Source: Rhipidocladum racemiflorum
Taxonomy: Eukaryota > Streptophyta > Magnoliopsida > Poales > Poaceae
DNA length: 64,000 nt
Reading direction: 5' to 3'
Assembly: GCA_036346355.1 (NCBI GenBank)
Contig: CM070572.1
Span: forward strand, 6,393,001 to 6,457,000
Shown here: positions 1 through 13,100 of the stretch, piece after piece
How positions within the stretch are numbered: the first letter of the stretch is position 1
Layout: each line of letters opens with the position of its first letter
Translations under genes and position numbers: made by a program
Notes under the pieces: generated by a model
The model's input: the letters and a program-made list of their open reading frames with translations, nothing else
Told to the model about the DNA's origin: nothing
Databases searched by the model: none

Positions 1-3000
1 ACAAAGTTCACACTTCCATGGGCCAGTAGAATTCCCCAGATTTCTATAGCAATCTATGTGGACAGCAGCCTGTTGAAAAGGTCAAAGTTAATAACACAGT
101 GAAATGCAATGCTTCAAAATTCAACAAAATCCCAAGCACCTTGCATCTGGAGCAGACAAATATTCGGTTCAATACAGTTTCACTTCGCATGCATACATCA
201 CAGTAGAGTGCATTTTCTTTTGAAATAATTGGCATATGAAAAATGCCGAAGTTAGTATCTGGCGAAACTTTGTTGTTGGATGGCTTTGATGAATCCTTGG
301 TCCGTGGCAATGAAGAAGTCCGCTGGCCAACTCTTGAAGATCCAGCACCAAAATTTGGAGAATTCTACAAGTGCAGAAGAAATAAGATACATAGCCTCAG
401 AAACAGATACTAATTTGTTAATAGACCAATACAAATACAGCAAGAAACCTCTTGATTAGCAGGTACTCCATCATCATTTGCGTCTTTTCTCACAGTGGAA
501 TTACGAGAGGAGGCTGCAACAGCAGCTGCAGCTGCAGCTAGTACAGCCTGAGCTTCTTGGTGTCTCTTCTCTTTCCTCCCACGTTTCTTAGCTTCTCTAA
601 CATCACGAAGAAACTGATTGACAAGGATGAAGTCCCATTTTCTTTTACTAAAAGCATCCAACTCACGAGAAAGATTCTGGACAACCTTTGCTATTAAATC
701 TTCTGCAAGATTCAAGTGTAAAGTAATTCAGAAAACTGAAGAAACAAGAACTTCATTATAGGGACAGATTCAGATATAGTGTTGAAGCAAGAGGGACATT
801 AAGGGCCTATTTGTTTTTGCTTTAGATTCTCTAAAAGTTAATTCTGGACTGTAGTTGTAAAGAAGCTGATTCTCTAAAAGCTAGAATCCAAAAGTACATA
901 TAAAGTGAATTGTGGATTCTAGTGTATATGGGTGGGCTGAATTGTGAGAATCGATTCCTAGAATCATGTTGTTTGTTTTTTATTCTACTTTTGGGGCTAG
1001 AATCCAGAATCAAAAGCAAAAACAAACAAGCCCTGAACCATAATACAAAAGACAAGATTGGACCTGCAGTTCGACCAAAAAAAACTGGGACCGGTGCCTG
1101 GTTCCAGTTTGCTGCTTTTGGTGCGAAAACTAATAAATTTAATCCCCATTTTCCCTACCATACAACTGCCAGTCACTATTTTATTTTATTTTATTTTACT
1201 AAACTGGCAGTTGGACCGGTGAACCAGCGGTCCAACCACTGAACCGATACTCACCGGTCGATGACCGGTCCAGTTTTTTTGTACTATGCATTGAAGTAAA
1301 ATGAGCAACATAAGGTTTGATTATTCCGTAAACTCACAGGAAAAAGTGTAAAGGATACACAGAACAAATAAATAGAGAAATATTACCGTATCTGTGTTTC
1401 AGAACAACAGCATTGTCAAGCAGCCTAGTTTGTAAGTACACCATTTCTCCTTCTACTTCATCGTCAGGAGAATGCTCAAGGATTCCTAAGGATTTTTCTT
1501 TTGAAACTTGATCTGCCACAGCAATTTCTGTTGTTTCTGAAAATTTTTGTAAGGAATCCACAGACCCTTTCTCATCGGAAGAACATAATGGTTCTTCTAG
1601 TAATATTTGACAAAGGAAAATAGGTACAGTTAAAGCGTGACATATAAAATGATTAATAGAAGAAACTATTAAAAATTTACCAGGATGACATGGTGCCTGC
1701 TTATTCTGCTTGAAAGTTTGACCCCAAAGATGGGCCATCTTTTTCTTTATGAATGGATGAATATAAGAATGATAATCATCAAAGCTGCAAGAAGTGAGAC
1801 AGGGGTTAACAGCAGCATCCAGGAGGGCCTTCTTGGTTCATGCAAAAAATGGGGATTTGAGACTAAATGAAGCAAATGGTAAAGAACAGTGGCAGAATAA
1901 CCAAATTCAATCAGTTGAATTTCTGCATCTTACTTGAAACAAGGTTGTTTGTGAACATGATCCGTATTACAATCACGACGATTGCATTCGCCATTTTCAA
2001 CTGAATCCAACCCATGTTTAGCATTATCACCCTGAGAAAAACACTGATCCAATGAAGAGATGCCCTCCTCCAATTCCGAGGTAAGTTCAACCCTAGTCAA
2101 GTCATTACTTTTCCTTCCAAGCAATGTACCTGTTCATAACATATTGTAAGAACTAGAAAAAATCACAGTTTTGTGAAATAATTCTGTCAATAGTTTTTTA
2201 AATAAAACATGTCTATTAAAAGCTAATATTGTAATGTATATATGACAATCCTTTTTGCAAGAATAAGAGTTATAACCTTCTAGGTCCAGAAAATAAATGG
2301 TATAGATTTTTTAGTTTTCTAATGATCAATGTGAGAACTTCTATAACTTCGAGCAGGAATTTTGTAAATTTTTATCAGATCATTTGAACCACAAAAAGAA
2401 ATAAAATCATCATTATTAGGAGGGGGGAAATATAAGCTTTACACCTAAAATTTCCGAGCCACCTAGTCTTTACAAAAGGATAGCTATGACTTCAACTGTA
2501 AGATTTCAAATTCAACAGTTCCCAGATATTTTAACTGAGTTGGCCAACCAAGTAAAGCATGGAGCAAATGTGATGCCTTAAATTTCACCTATTTTTATTA
2601 TGTATCAGATCATTTGAGCCCACAAAAAGAAAAAATATATAGTAAGCAATCCAAATATGATCGTTACACCTTAAAAATTTACAGCCAACTTAATCTTCAC
2701 AAAAGACTAGCTATGACTTCAAGCTGGAATATCAAAAAATAGTTTTCAGGACTTGAGCTTTGTTTGGCATTGCAGTGGCTTTTCAAAAACGCTTATATTT
2801 TCAACTTTTGGATATAATAATTAATTGAAAGCTTCTTTTTTTGGAGACAACAGCATGATTTTACTGGAATCGGGATCTATTGTAACTAACTGGATCACGC
2901 AGCACAGCGCGGCACAGCACAACAACCACGAACTGGCCTTAAAAGTGAGTTGGTCTACCAAGGAAAGCACACTGTGGTGCACAGAGCTCTTCCATCTCTA

Positions 3001-4115
3001 TTTGGACTTTGGAGTAATCAAAATATTGTAAATTACAGGTTACTTTGTATTTCTTATACATAATGATACAAAAGAATAATATATCAGGAAATGGCAATAT
3101 AGCTATTCCTCCTGGAATGTAAAAAAGGGCAATGAGTTGCCACATAGCACTAGCATTGCAGCAGCAACTGAAAAATATGGTCAATACAAAAGAAAATGAG
3201 AAGACATTCATAATAGCCTTAGATACTCACAAATATAAATGTCGAACAACAGAACAGCACTGCCATAACCGTTAAAGTATTGCTGAGACTAATAATACCA
3301 AACTTACTTTGTAACCTAGTTAACAACTTAAGAGTAGTGATATCTCATGTGGTTCAAAATCAACACATAAAAAGAATAGGAAGCACACACTAGCAAATTG
3401 CGAATTTGCAACCATCAAGATGCCTCTTAAAAACAAAATAAGGATTCCAAGCTAAGAAAATTAAAAGTCTGCAACCACTACATTATATAAAAGCAGTCAA
3501 GCTAGTACAAAGAGCACTACAGAGAAAATGCAGCACAGGTTCTTTTCAGGCTGAATTTCAAATTGGGTTGTAATTTAAATAAAGACGTCTAACAGGCAGG
3601 CATTTGTTGAAAGGGTTGTGTGTAAATTTGCCTCATTTGCTTTCGTAAGAACAATTAACCAAAAGGAACTGAACTTCCAGTGACTAATGCAAAAGAGCAC
3701 AGAAGGATAATCCAACAAACAATCAAAATGCTCTGTAGAGTCTAGAGATCATGCACACAAAAAACGAGATAAAAAATTCAGAAGTAATAGTTCACCAAAA
3801 GATTTTACCTTCATTTTCATTTGGTATCTCCATGGAAGTACCAAATTCTTTATTGCCAGATATGCTGTTCGATATCTGTCACAAGGATGGGAATCAAATT
3901 GCATCCATGATAGAAGATTATTTCCTTAAGATCATAAAATAATGACAACAAAGACATCTGCTCAGAAAAGGTAACCTGGAGGCCACAACCTTAGCAAAAT
4001 TGGGAGACACGGATGATGATGATGATGAGAGAACTAAATGGCATCAGTTAGCTATTTTCTCAGTTGAACTCTCTGTGATGAGAATTAAGAAAAGACCTTA
4101 AAAGAAAACGCTCAG

Positions 4116-4166
<51 letters not shown>

Positions 4167-7100
4167 GAAGGTCCCAATGACCCATTCACTTACTAGTTAC
4201 TACGAGGCAGAATTGTGGGAAGTCTTTGTTACATTAAGGGTCAATCAATGTGTGAACGTTAATAAAAACCTCATCTACCAAAATTGTTGTACTGTTGAAT
4301 TTCAGATAATATACTTGTCGTTTAGCACAAAGTAGGTCCCTAAAATCCTACACAATCAGTGTTCACCACAAACAGCAAACAGCACATGCATATATTGTTA
4401 GACAGCATCCTAGTTGCCTTGCATAGAGATTGCTAGTCACCTTGTATAGATTGCTAGCCTTGTATAGCTATTGCCTTATATAGGCTTTCCTTTTGTACCC
4501 TCATATATATATACACACACACAGTGGCCCATTGGCCTCAAGTTGAATATAAGTGTTAGTCATAACATGGTATCATAGCAAGTTTTGAGTTAGGGTTTTT
4601 CTGTTGTTGCACTTGCACCATCCCTACTTTTTCCTATTGCCCTGCCTCCCGTCGTTGAGGAATTGGCTTCCTTCGTCAAATCCAGCAGACCGGCTCCAAG
4701 CTCGGCGGTTCCTTTGTCTTCTACAAGTCCGAGAAGGCCATCTCCAAGCTCGTCCTCGACCACCCCGTCGGCGTCTGGCCTCGACCCTCCCGCTCGCGCA
4801 CCAAGCTCGGCGGCGGATCCTCCACCAGCGCCCGCCGCCGCCACCCGGTTGTCCTCCAGGCCGCCGACTCCCTCCGAATCCCGTCGCCTTCTGGTGGTTC
4901 TCCCGGCCGACGCGACGCCGCTGTTTGGCCTCTCCCGACTGACGCCACCGCCTAGCATTCCCTGCGGAGGATCCGCCGACACCTGCCGCCAGCCGATCCT
5001 CACCCACCCGGAGCTCCGCTTGCCCGACCGCCTCCGTTTTCCAACCAAGCCTCTGCTTGATTGGAATTGAAACCGATCAAGAAGATTTAATACCTCAGCC
5101 ATATAAAAAATGTCGTCATCTTCTGGTTCTTCCTCGGGCACCATTTCAGTTCCTTGTTGCCGGGTTATCTTGATTGTCTCAATTACCGAGATTGGGTTCT
5201 CCATATGCACCTTCACATGCGTAGTCAGCGTCTTTGGGAGTTTCTCACGGGCGACATGGTTGCTTTGTCTTCTGCACAGTTGATGTCTGCACAGTTGATG
5301 TGGGCACATCTTCGCAACAGCGATGAGCCTGCTGGTGACTGGTGACTCTTTGTACTTTGATGTTGTGCGACAGGAGCAGTTGCTGCAGCAAGGTGATTCT
5401 ACCGTGGATGGGTTCTACACGTAGTTGTTCTCGGTGTGGTGTCAGCTTGATTCTCTTCGACTAGAGGTTTGCCGCACTTGCCAGTGCTATCAGCGTCAGC
5501 ATTCTCATTTGGAGCTTCAACGCATTTACGACTTTGACAAGTCTTCAGGTTGAGTTTGAGCAAATCCATGCCTAGCTGCTCGCTCGCCATCCTCGTGTGA
5601 CCTTGTTGGAGGCTCTTGCAGTTATTCGTACTAAGGAGACTCATCTTCGTGGTACAGGTCTGCTAGTGTCTCCTTCAGTCCTGGCGGTGCTCTGTACTAC
5701 TACTCCGTCAGTGGTGTCTACTCCAGTGGCAACCACTGGGGGTGGAGGGCTTCATTGCACCTACTATGACAAGAATGGAAAAAGTGAAGCAATTCTGTTA
5801 CCGGAAGGAGGGTCTTGCTCGTCGAGGTTGACGCACTTCCAAGGGCACTGGAGGCTGGGGCACTGCCATTCAGAGGACTTCTGCTGATTCTGGCTCCACA
5901 GGAGATTCTCACGCTGCTACATCGCATGGCTACTTCTGCACCGACTGGTTCTGCTGATTCTGTCGGTTCTGCTACTCAGTCTTCTAATGAGAGACCACCT
6001 TACACATCTTTAGGTATCTCAACATGTATTCTCGACTCCGGTGCTTCTTGTCATTTGACATCTGATCCCACAAGTCTACATTCCATTAGTCCTCTAGCTG
6101 GTCCTATCACCTTTTGATCTTGTTTATTCTGATGTTTGGGGTTCGGCTCCTTTTGTTTCAAAAGGAGCTCATAAATATTATATTCTTTTTATAGATGGTT
6201 TCGCTTGCCATACCTGGAGATATTTTGTCTTCTCATACTGAGGTTTTATCCATCTATAAGACTTTTACCACTATGATCCAAACTCAGTTTGATTCTCCTA
6301 TTCGTGTTCTTCGTGCTAACTCGGCAGGGGAGTATCTGTCAAGAGCCCTTCGTGCTTTTCTTGCTGAGCAAGCCACTCTTTCTCAGTTTTCTTGTCATGG
6401 TGCTCATGATCATAATGGTGTGGCTGAGCGCAAGCATCGTCATCTCCTTGAGAAAGCTCGTGCACTTTTGCTTGCTTCCACCGTTCCACCTCACTTCTGG
6501 GTTGAGGCTGTTTCCACTACCATTTGCTTGATTAATATTCGACTTCCTTTGCTCTTCAGGGTGGCATTCCAGTGGAGTGTCTTTGTGTCATACCTCCCGA
6601 TTATTCTAATCCTCGCCTCTTTGGGTGTGCCACGTTCTTCTTGCACCCCGTGAACGCATCAAGCTGACTGCTCAGTCTGTTGAATGCGTTTTTCTAGGAT
6701 ATAGTGCTAAGCATAAGGGATATCGTTGTTGGGATCCTGTTGGCCGACGGATGCGAATCTCTCGGGATGTTGCTTTTGATGAGTCTCGTCCCTTCTACCC
6801 TCGTCATTCTTCCACTCCATCAACTCTTGTTGAGCCACTTTCTTTCCTGACTTTTCCTGACACTCCAAATGCCACTTTTCCTTTTCACGGTTGGCATCTC
6901 CTTCATCGTCGTCCTCTCCACAGGATTTTTCACTACCGATGCCTCCATAGGTTTCTTCTGACATTGTTCCTTCTTATCCTCTATACTACACTCGTCCAGG
7001 AGTTGAGGATTCCTCTAATGTGCTATCTTCTCATGATGAGTCATCTTCTGCTACACCTCGCTATACTCTTCGTGATCGCCAATATATTCGGCCTCCTGAA

Positions 7101-10100
7101 CGCCTTGGCTTTGCCAGTGCAGCTCTTGACGAACCGACTTCCTACCGTGATGCTATCATTCATCAGGAATAGTAGCATACGATGGCAGAGGAGCTTGCTG
7201 CCCTTGAGTGCACTGGCACGTAGGATTTTGTGCCCTTCCTCCACATGTTCGTCCCATTACGTGCAAGTGGGTCTATAAGGTTAAGATTTGCCTTGATGGT
7301 TCTCTTGAGCGCTACAAGGCTCCTCGCGTGACAGGTGGTTTTCAGCAGGAGCATGGTCGTAATTATAATGAGACTTTTGCTCATTTAGCTCACATAACCA
7401 CTGTTTACACTCTTCTTACTCTGGCATCTGTTCATGAGTGGTTCATCTTTCATCTTGATGTCAAGAATGTCTTTCTTAATGGTGAGCTGCGTGAGAAGGT
7501 CTATATGCAGCCACCACCAGGGTATTTTGTTCCTGAGGGCATGGTTTGTCAGCTTCACCGCTCTCTTTATGGGTTTAAGCAAGCCCCTCGTGCCTAGTTT
7601 GAGTGTTTTCTTCTGTGGTCACTGGCTGGTTTTTCTGCTAGTGCTCATGATCCTGCGCTTTTTGTTCACACTTCGCCTCGTAGTCAGACTCTTCTTCTGT
7701 ATGTTGATGACATAATCAAAAGTGGAGATGATTCTCAGTATATTGCCTTTGTGAAGACACAACTCAGTGAGCGGTTTCTCATAACTGATCTGGCTCCCCT
7801 TTGCTACTTCCTTGGGATTGAAGTTTCGTCTATACATGAGGGCTTCTTCCTGTACCAAGTATATTTAGGAACTTCTTAATCGTGCTTCTCTCACTGATCA
7901 GCGCACAGCCGAGGCCACCATGGAGCTCAATGTGCACCTTCGACCTACTGAAGGTAACTCTCTTAAGGATCCTACTCGCGATCACCATCTTGTTAGGAGT
8001 CTTGTTTACCTTGGTGTCATTCATCCTGACATTTCGAATCCAGTGCATATCTTGAGTCAGTTTGTTTATGCTCCCACTCAGCTCCACTATATTCATCTTC
8101 TTCGTGTTCTGCGATATCTTCATGGAACTATCTCCCGCTGTCTTTTCTTTCCACGCCCCAGCTCCTTATAGCTCCAGGCATATTCTGATGCTACCTGGGC
8201 TAGTGATCACTCTGATCATCGATTTTTTTATGCCTACTGTGTTTTTCTTGGTGGTTCTCTCGTTGCTTGGAAGACTAAGAAACAGACAACAGTTTCTCGT
8301 TCGAGTGCTGAGGTTGAGTTGCGAGCTATGACTCTTTTGGCAGCAGATAAGCAGGTGTTCGAGTGCTGAGGTTGAGTTACTTGAGGATTTTGGTGTTTTT
8401 GTTTCTACACTGACTCCTCATTTATCTGACAGTACAGGTGCCATTAGCATTGCTCAAGACCCGGTGAAGCATAAGCTCACCAAACACATCAGTGTTGATG
8501 CTTCCTAAATGAGGTCACAGATACAAGATCAGATTGTGGCTCTTCAGTATGCCTTCCAAGCTTCAATTGGCAGACTTCTTCACGAAGACACAAACTAGAG
8601 CTCATCACAGCTTTTCTCTCTCCAAACTCAGTGATGTTGATCCACCATGAGTTTAAGGGGAGGTGTTAGACAGTATCCTAGTTGCCTTGTATATATATTG
8701 TCTTATATAGGCTTTCCTTTTGTACCCTTATGTATATGTATATATACTGGCCCATTAGCCTCAGGTTGAATACAAGTGTTATTCATAACATATATCACCT
8801 AAGTTACTTCACCTTGTGCAATTTGAGAAGAAGAAAAAAGCCAATTGGAGCAACTAAAGATATCTCTACCCCGTTAAAAAACGAATAAAATGTCTCTAAT
8901 TTGCATGTATAATCATTATAATTGGCAGGAAAGTAGATATACATGCACAAATATTGTCAATGAAGTTCGTCACCAACTTTTAATGCCTGTTGCCAATCAT
9001 GCAGGGAAAAAATGGAAGGAAACCATCATCCGCGCACTGATATTTCATACTTGACACCAGTTCGGAGGCAAGATGCAAACAAAGCTTTACAGAATACTCA
9101 AAAGTAGTTTATCTTACCAATTTCTCATGCTCTTCCTTTGAAGTATCCTTGCTTCCAACCGGGGACAAATTTCTAGTAGATTCTTTTGCAAAATCTTCAG
9201 CAGGGGAGCACTCACGATCAGCACCTTCTTTAACCATCTTCTTGTTTCCATTTTGCAAAGGAGTTACTCCAGTTGCACCTATTGCTTTGTTATTTTTCAG
9301 AATCTTGTTATTCTCTTTAGATCTCGTTGGTGAGGGTTTTGTTACAGCATGACCCAACATATCAACTGCCGTTCCTTTGTCATCATCTGGAACCGATGAA
9401 CTCTTCACATTGACACTATCTGTACCCTCAAACCCATCTAGTTTACAATCTTGCACCACCATTGAGCTCCCTTTAATAGTTCTTGCTTGAACAGCTGGTA
9501 TATGTGCAGAATTTTGAAGCCACTTGATAATTTTCAACTTCAAACCATGGGAAAACGTGGTAGTTTCACCCTGAGAATCAGAGAATTAGCAAAATAGCTC
9601 GTAAATAAATTTGACATAGTAAGCATAAGCCATTTCAGGTGTACCACAAGAGCAGCCTCCAAGGATTCTGAAGAAATACCCACTTCAGATGCTATATCAC
9701 CAACACTAACCTTGCCTTGGTCAATTAGCTGCAAATACAGTATAGACATTAATGCTTCTTTCCTTGACACAATTTAAGCAGTAAATGCCTGAGTCCTAAC
9801 TGGACTTTAAATGAGTGGTAATTACCTTTCTAAGCACTACAGCAATATCACCAGAATTTTTCATAAGATTCCCACCAATTAGGGGATGATCAGCATCCAT
9901 TTCCATGCTTTGGATTGCTTGGTTATCTGAACTTCTAACAGTATGGGGCAAAGTACCTTGCTCCATGGTCTCTACTTTTATAAGGTCAGGAGAGTTAAAG
10001 CTACTGGTTTCATAGTCCATGAATTTGTCCTTATTATTGCGTGTGAATCTTAGTTTTGGTATCTTTCCAGTTATAAGGTTTGCTTCCATTGGCCTCACTT

Positions 10101-13100
10101 CTGTAAGACACTGCTCAGATGCATTGTTACTTTTCTCTATAGAGTTGATGTATCCAACTCCAGAATGCTTCGAGCAAAATGCTCTCAGCTCAACCTACAA
10201 ATGAAACAAACAAGGAAAATTAACAGCAGCAACCTAAATAGGGCTAAAGGCAACCACCTGAAGAAAATTATCTCACATTAGGATGTCCACATTTTCCCCA
10301 TATCTCCATTTGATGCTTGGACTCTCGTGCACATATAGGATGAAAGGCTGTCCGGCAAGTCCCTAAAAACCACATGGAACTTAGCAACCTAGGGAAAGGA
10401 GTAAATTGTATGGATAATTGGACAGTAAACGAATACTAATATTTCTTTAGCATGGTTAAAGATAAAAAGGTGGTGTTAATTTTAAGTGGCACAAAAGTTG
10501 ATGGAAAAAATGTCAAAGATAACTCAAAACAAAAAATGATCCAGTAACACAATATATCATATATGAATTCTTTTAAGATATAATTCACCGCTATCTCATT
10601 CTGTCTAGTAGAGCTTTGGGGGTTGGGGGCGGGGGGGTGGAATTGCTGTATTGGGGTATTTGAGAGAATATTTCTCGATTTAAGAATTTAAATGCAGTCT
10701 GCGATCACTCCTTTCAAGAGATGCCCATCAAAATGATCTTCCTAGGGAACAAAAAAAATGCATCATTGCAAGATGTATTTATTTATCTAAAAGCTTCCCC
10801 AGTCACATAGTGAACAATGGTGGAAGGTGTAAGTACAAGAATGATTAAATAAGTCCGCTAACCCTCAGGTATCAACAAAACGCTCTATGAATTAGTTCTC
10901 TGATGATACATGCATGAGTGTCCTCAGGAAGCACTGTAGCTAGCGGGCATATAACCTACTGTGCTTGTAATATCCTAGCTCTGTGATTCTCATCACAAGA
11001 TCAATGACTGGTAACAATCATTACTTGTTCCACTGGCGCAGCCTAAAGGACAGATTCAAGTTACTGAACTGCTAACTACGGAAGCACAATTACCAATGGA
11101 ACGATGACATCAAACAGAACCGAAACATTATTCATGCTGTATGTTCTCGCTGTTTGTGATGTAAATAAGATTCCTATCGCAGTAAGGCCTAACAAAATAT
11201 CGCGGGGAACACATAATCAGTCACATAGCCAAGGAAGTCAATCAACACAGAGAAGGATTCCTGTTGTGTTAAGGCCTAAGCCATGAGAAAATATCACATA
11301 TCACAGGAAACATAGTTGGTTACTTAGCCAAGCAAGTCAATCAATAAAAAACTTGGCCGATTCAGGAGAACACGAGGCCATAACAAAATATCACAGGGCA
11401 CCACTGAAGTCAAGGAAAAGCTCACTGAAAGGCTGCATCTACTCGAGTGCATAGCGCAACATCCCATGTGCCGAAAATAAAAGATGTGGGATGAACAAAA
11501 AATTTGATTGCAAGCACAGTAGTCATGTAAAACACACCTAAAAGCAAACCCAAAAACAATCCCTATGGTAGGGTCTTTGAGCGCAGGAAAAAAGGCAAAC
11601 CCAAAACTCCGAGAAAACATCTAGTTCATCTACAGTCCCACAAAAGAAGACAAAGTTCATTGGTGCTGTCCGAAACCAGTGTTACTTGGATACGGATACG
11701 AGAGTCGGACTCGGGGTGTCGGATTCGGCAAAAAAAAATTGACACGGGAAATGCTACTCGGAATCAGACACTGGTGCCGGAATCCGACTCGGATTCGAGG
11801 TGTCCGGTTCGGCAAAAAAATTTGGACACAGGTGTCCAAGTAACACTGTCCCAAACCACAGCAATATGTCATACACGCTTTATGAGAACTGAAATTGTAT
11901 GTACTTTAAAATGTCAACCTAACAAAAATAAATTTTAAAACTGGCACAATATCAATTTTAAACCGAACACTTGCTCGAGTCAAGAAATCAACCATAAACT
12001 CCAAAACAGGGCATTTAACACCCACGAACTCTCAAAACCAGTGCAAAACACCCCTCACCCTAGACCACCATGGTTTTGGCTGACTTGGCGTCTACATGAA
12101 CATGATTCGCTCACAAGTTGTCCATGTGGACAAATATTGTTGAGTACTAGAGTCGGTAAAGCTCAATTAGCACAAAAAAATCATTGTCACAGTTGAAGAG
12201 AGGCGAGAGAAACAGAGAGAGAATGTGTGAAGGGTATTTTTTGATGAATCATCAGATCTACATGTGGCCGCCACATCAGCCAGAACCATGGTGGTCTAGT
12301 GTGGGGGGTGTTTTGCACCAATTTTGAGAGTTCGAGGGTGTCAAATGGCGTGTTATGGGGTTCAAGGTTGATTCACAGACTCAGGCAAGAGTTGGAGGGT
12401 AAAATGGACTTGTTCCTTTAAATTAAGGTGTTTGCATATTCCAAAACTCAAATGTAATGGTGGATAAAACATCCTCGATTGAGAAAATAAACATTATAGA
12501 TTTTCCACAAAAAAATGTAGAGAAGTTGAAGTTTCAAATGGGACAAAACTTCCTCGATTAAAAAAAAGGACATGATAGATTTTCCACAAACATCGAAGGA
12601 CATTTGGGATTATTGTAAAATAAAACTCGATAGTCAACTAGTGTAGACATGTTATGTCTTACATGACAAAATACAGTTCTATCAAATTCCCATAGTGTAC
12701 ATATAGCAAAAATACCTTTACCGATTATGCGTCATCACAATATTTTAATGTGAACAAAGCATCAACTAATTATACCACAAGTCACAATGTGTCCCACAAA
12801 GTGTTAAAGAGTAGTTCTTGAAGTCCTCCATTCAGAATAGGGATAAATCCAAACCAACAACCAAGCCTTTTGTCCCAAATAAGTTGGGGTAGGCTAGGAA
12901 TGAAACCCAATCGAAGTCAAAAGACCCCTAAACCTTCGATCTTAGGTCATGGTTCCAGTACGTAAATCTCTAACTTCCATGCCAACTCGTTGGATACATT
13001 CCACAAGAAGGGAGCTATACTACTATACTGCCTGAATATTTTAGCAGATTATCATGTTTGATTGAGAACAGCATGCGATGCCTACTTTTGAACAATTATC

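Larger units (their letters stand above)
4396..8790 (+). mobile_element. Degenerate Ty1/copia retrotransposon with short LTRs
   Basis: A complete but decayed element inserted in an intron of the PHD gene, in the opposite orientation. It is bounded by TGTTAGACAG...CATAACA LTRs and a perfect five-base target duplication TATAT (4391-4395 and 8791-8795). Inside are a tRNA-Met-type primer site, gag, protease, integrase, reverse transcriptase and RNase H remnants in copia order, then a purine tract. Stops and frame changes are scattered through the coding part and the GAG-pre-integrase region seems deleted near 6117. The element cannot make its own proteins. Confidence 0.95.

Noticed and set aside
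1596..1934. Apparent phase break in the PHD gene between exons 1934-2129 and 1387-1596
   Set aside because: It disappears once the 104-base exon 1681-1784 (FDDYHSYIHPFIKKK) is included; all phases then agree.
4590..5309. Long minus-strand open frame of 239 codons and overlapping plus-strand frames
   Set aside because: It lies inside the copia element, GC-rich composition opens several frames at once, and the sense strand holds the copia gag start.
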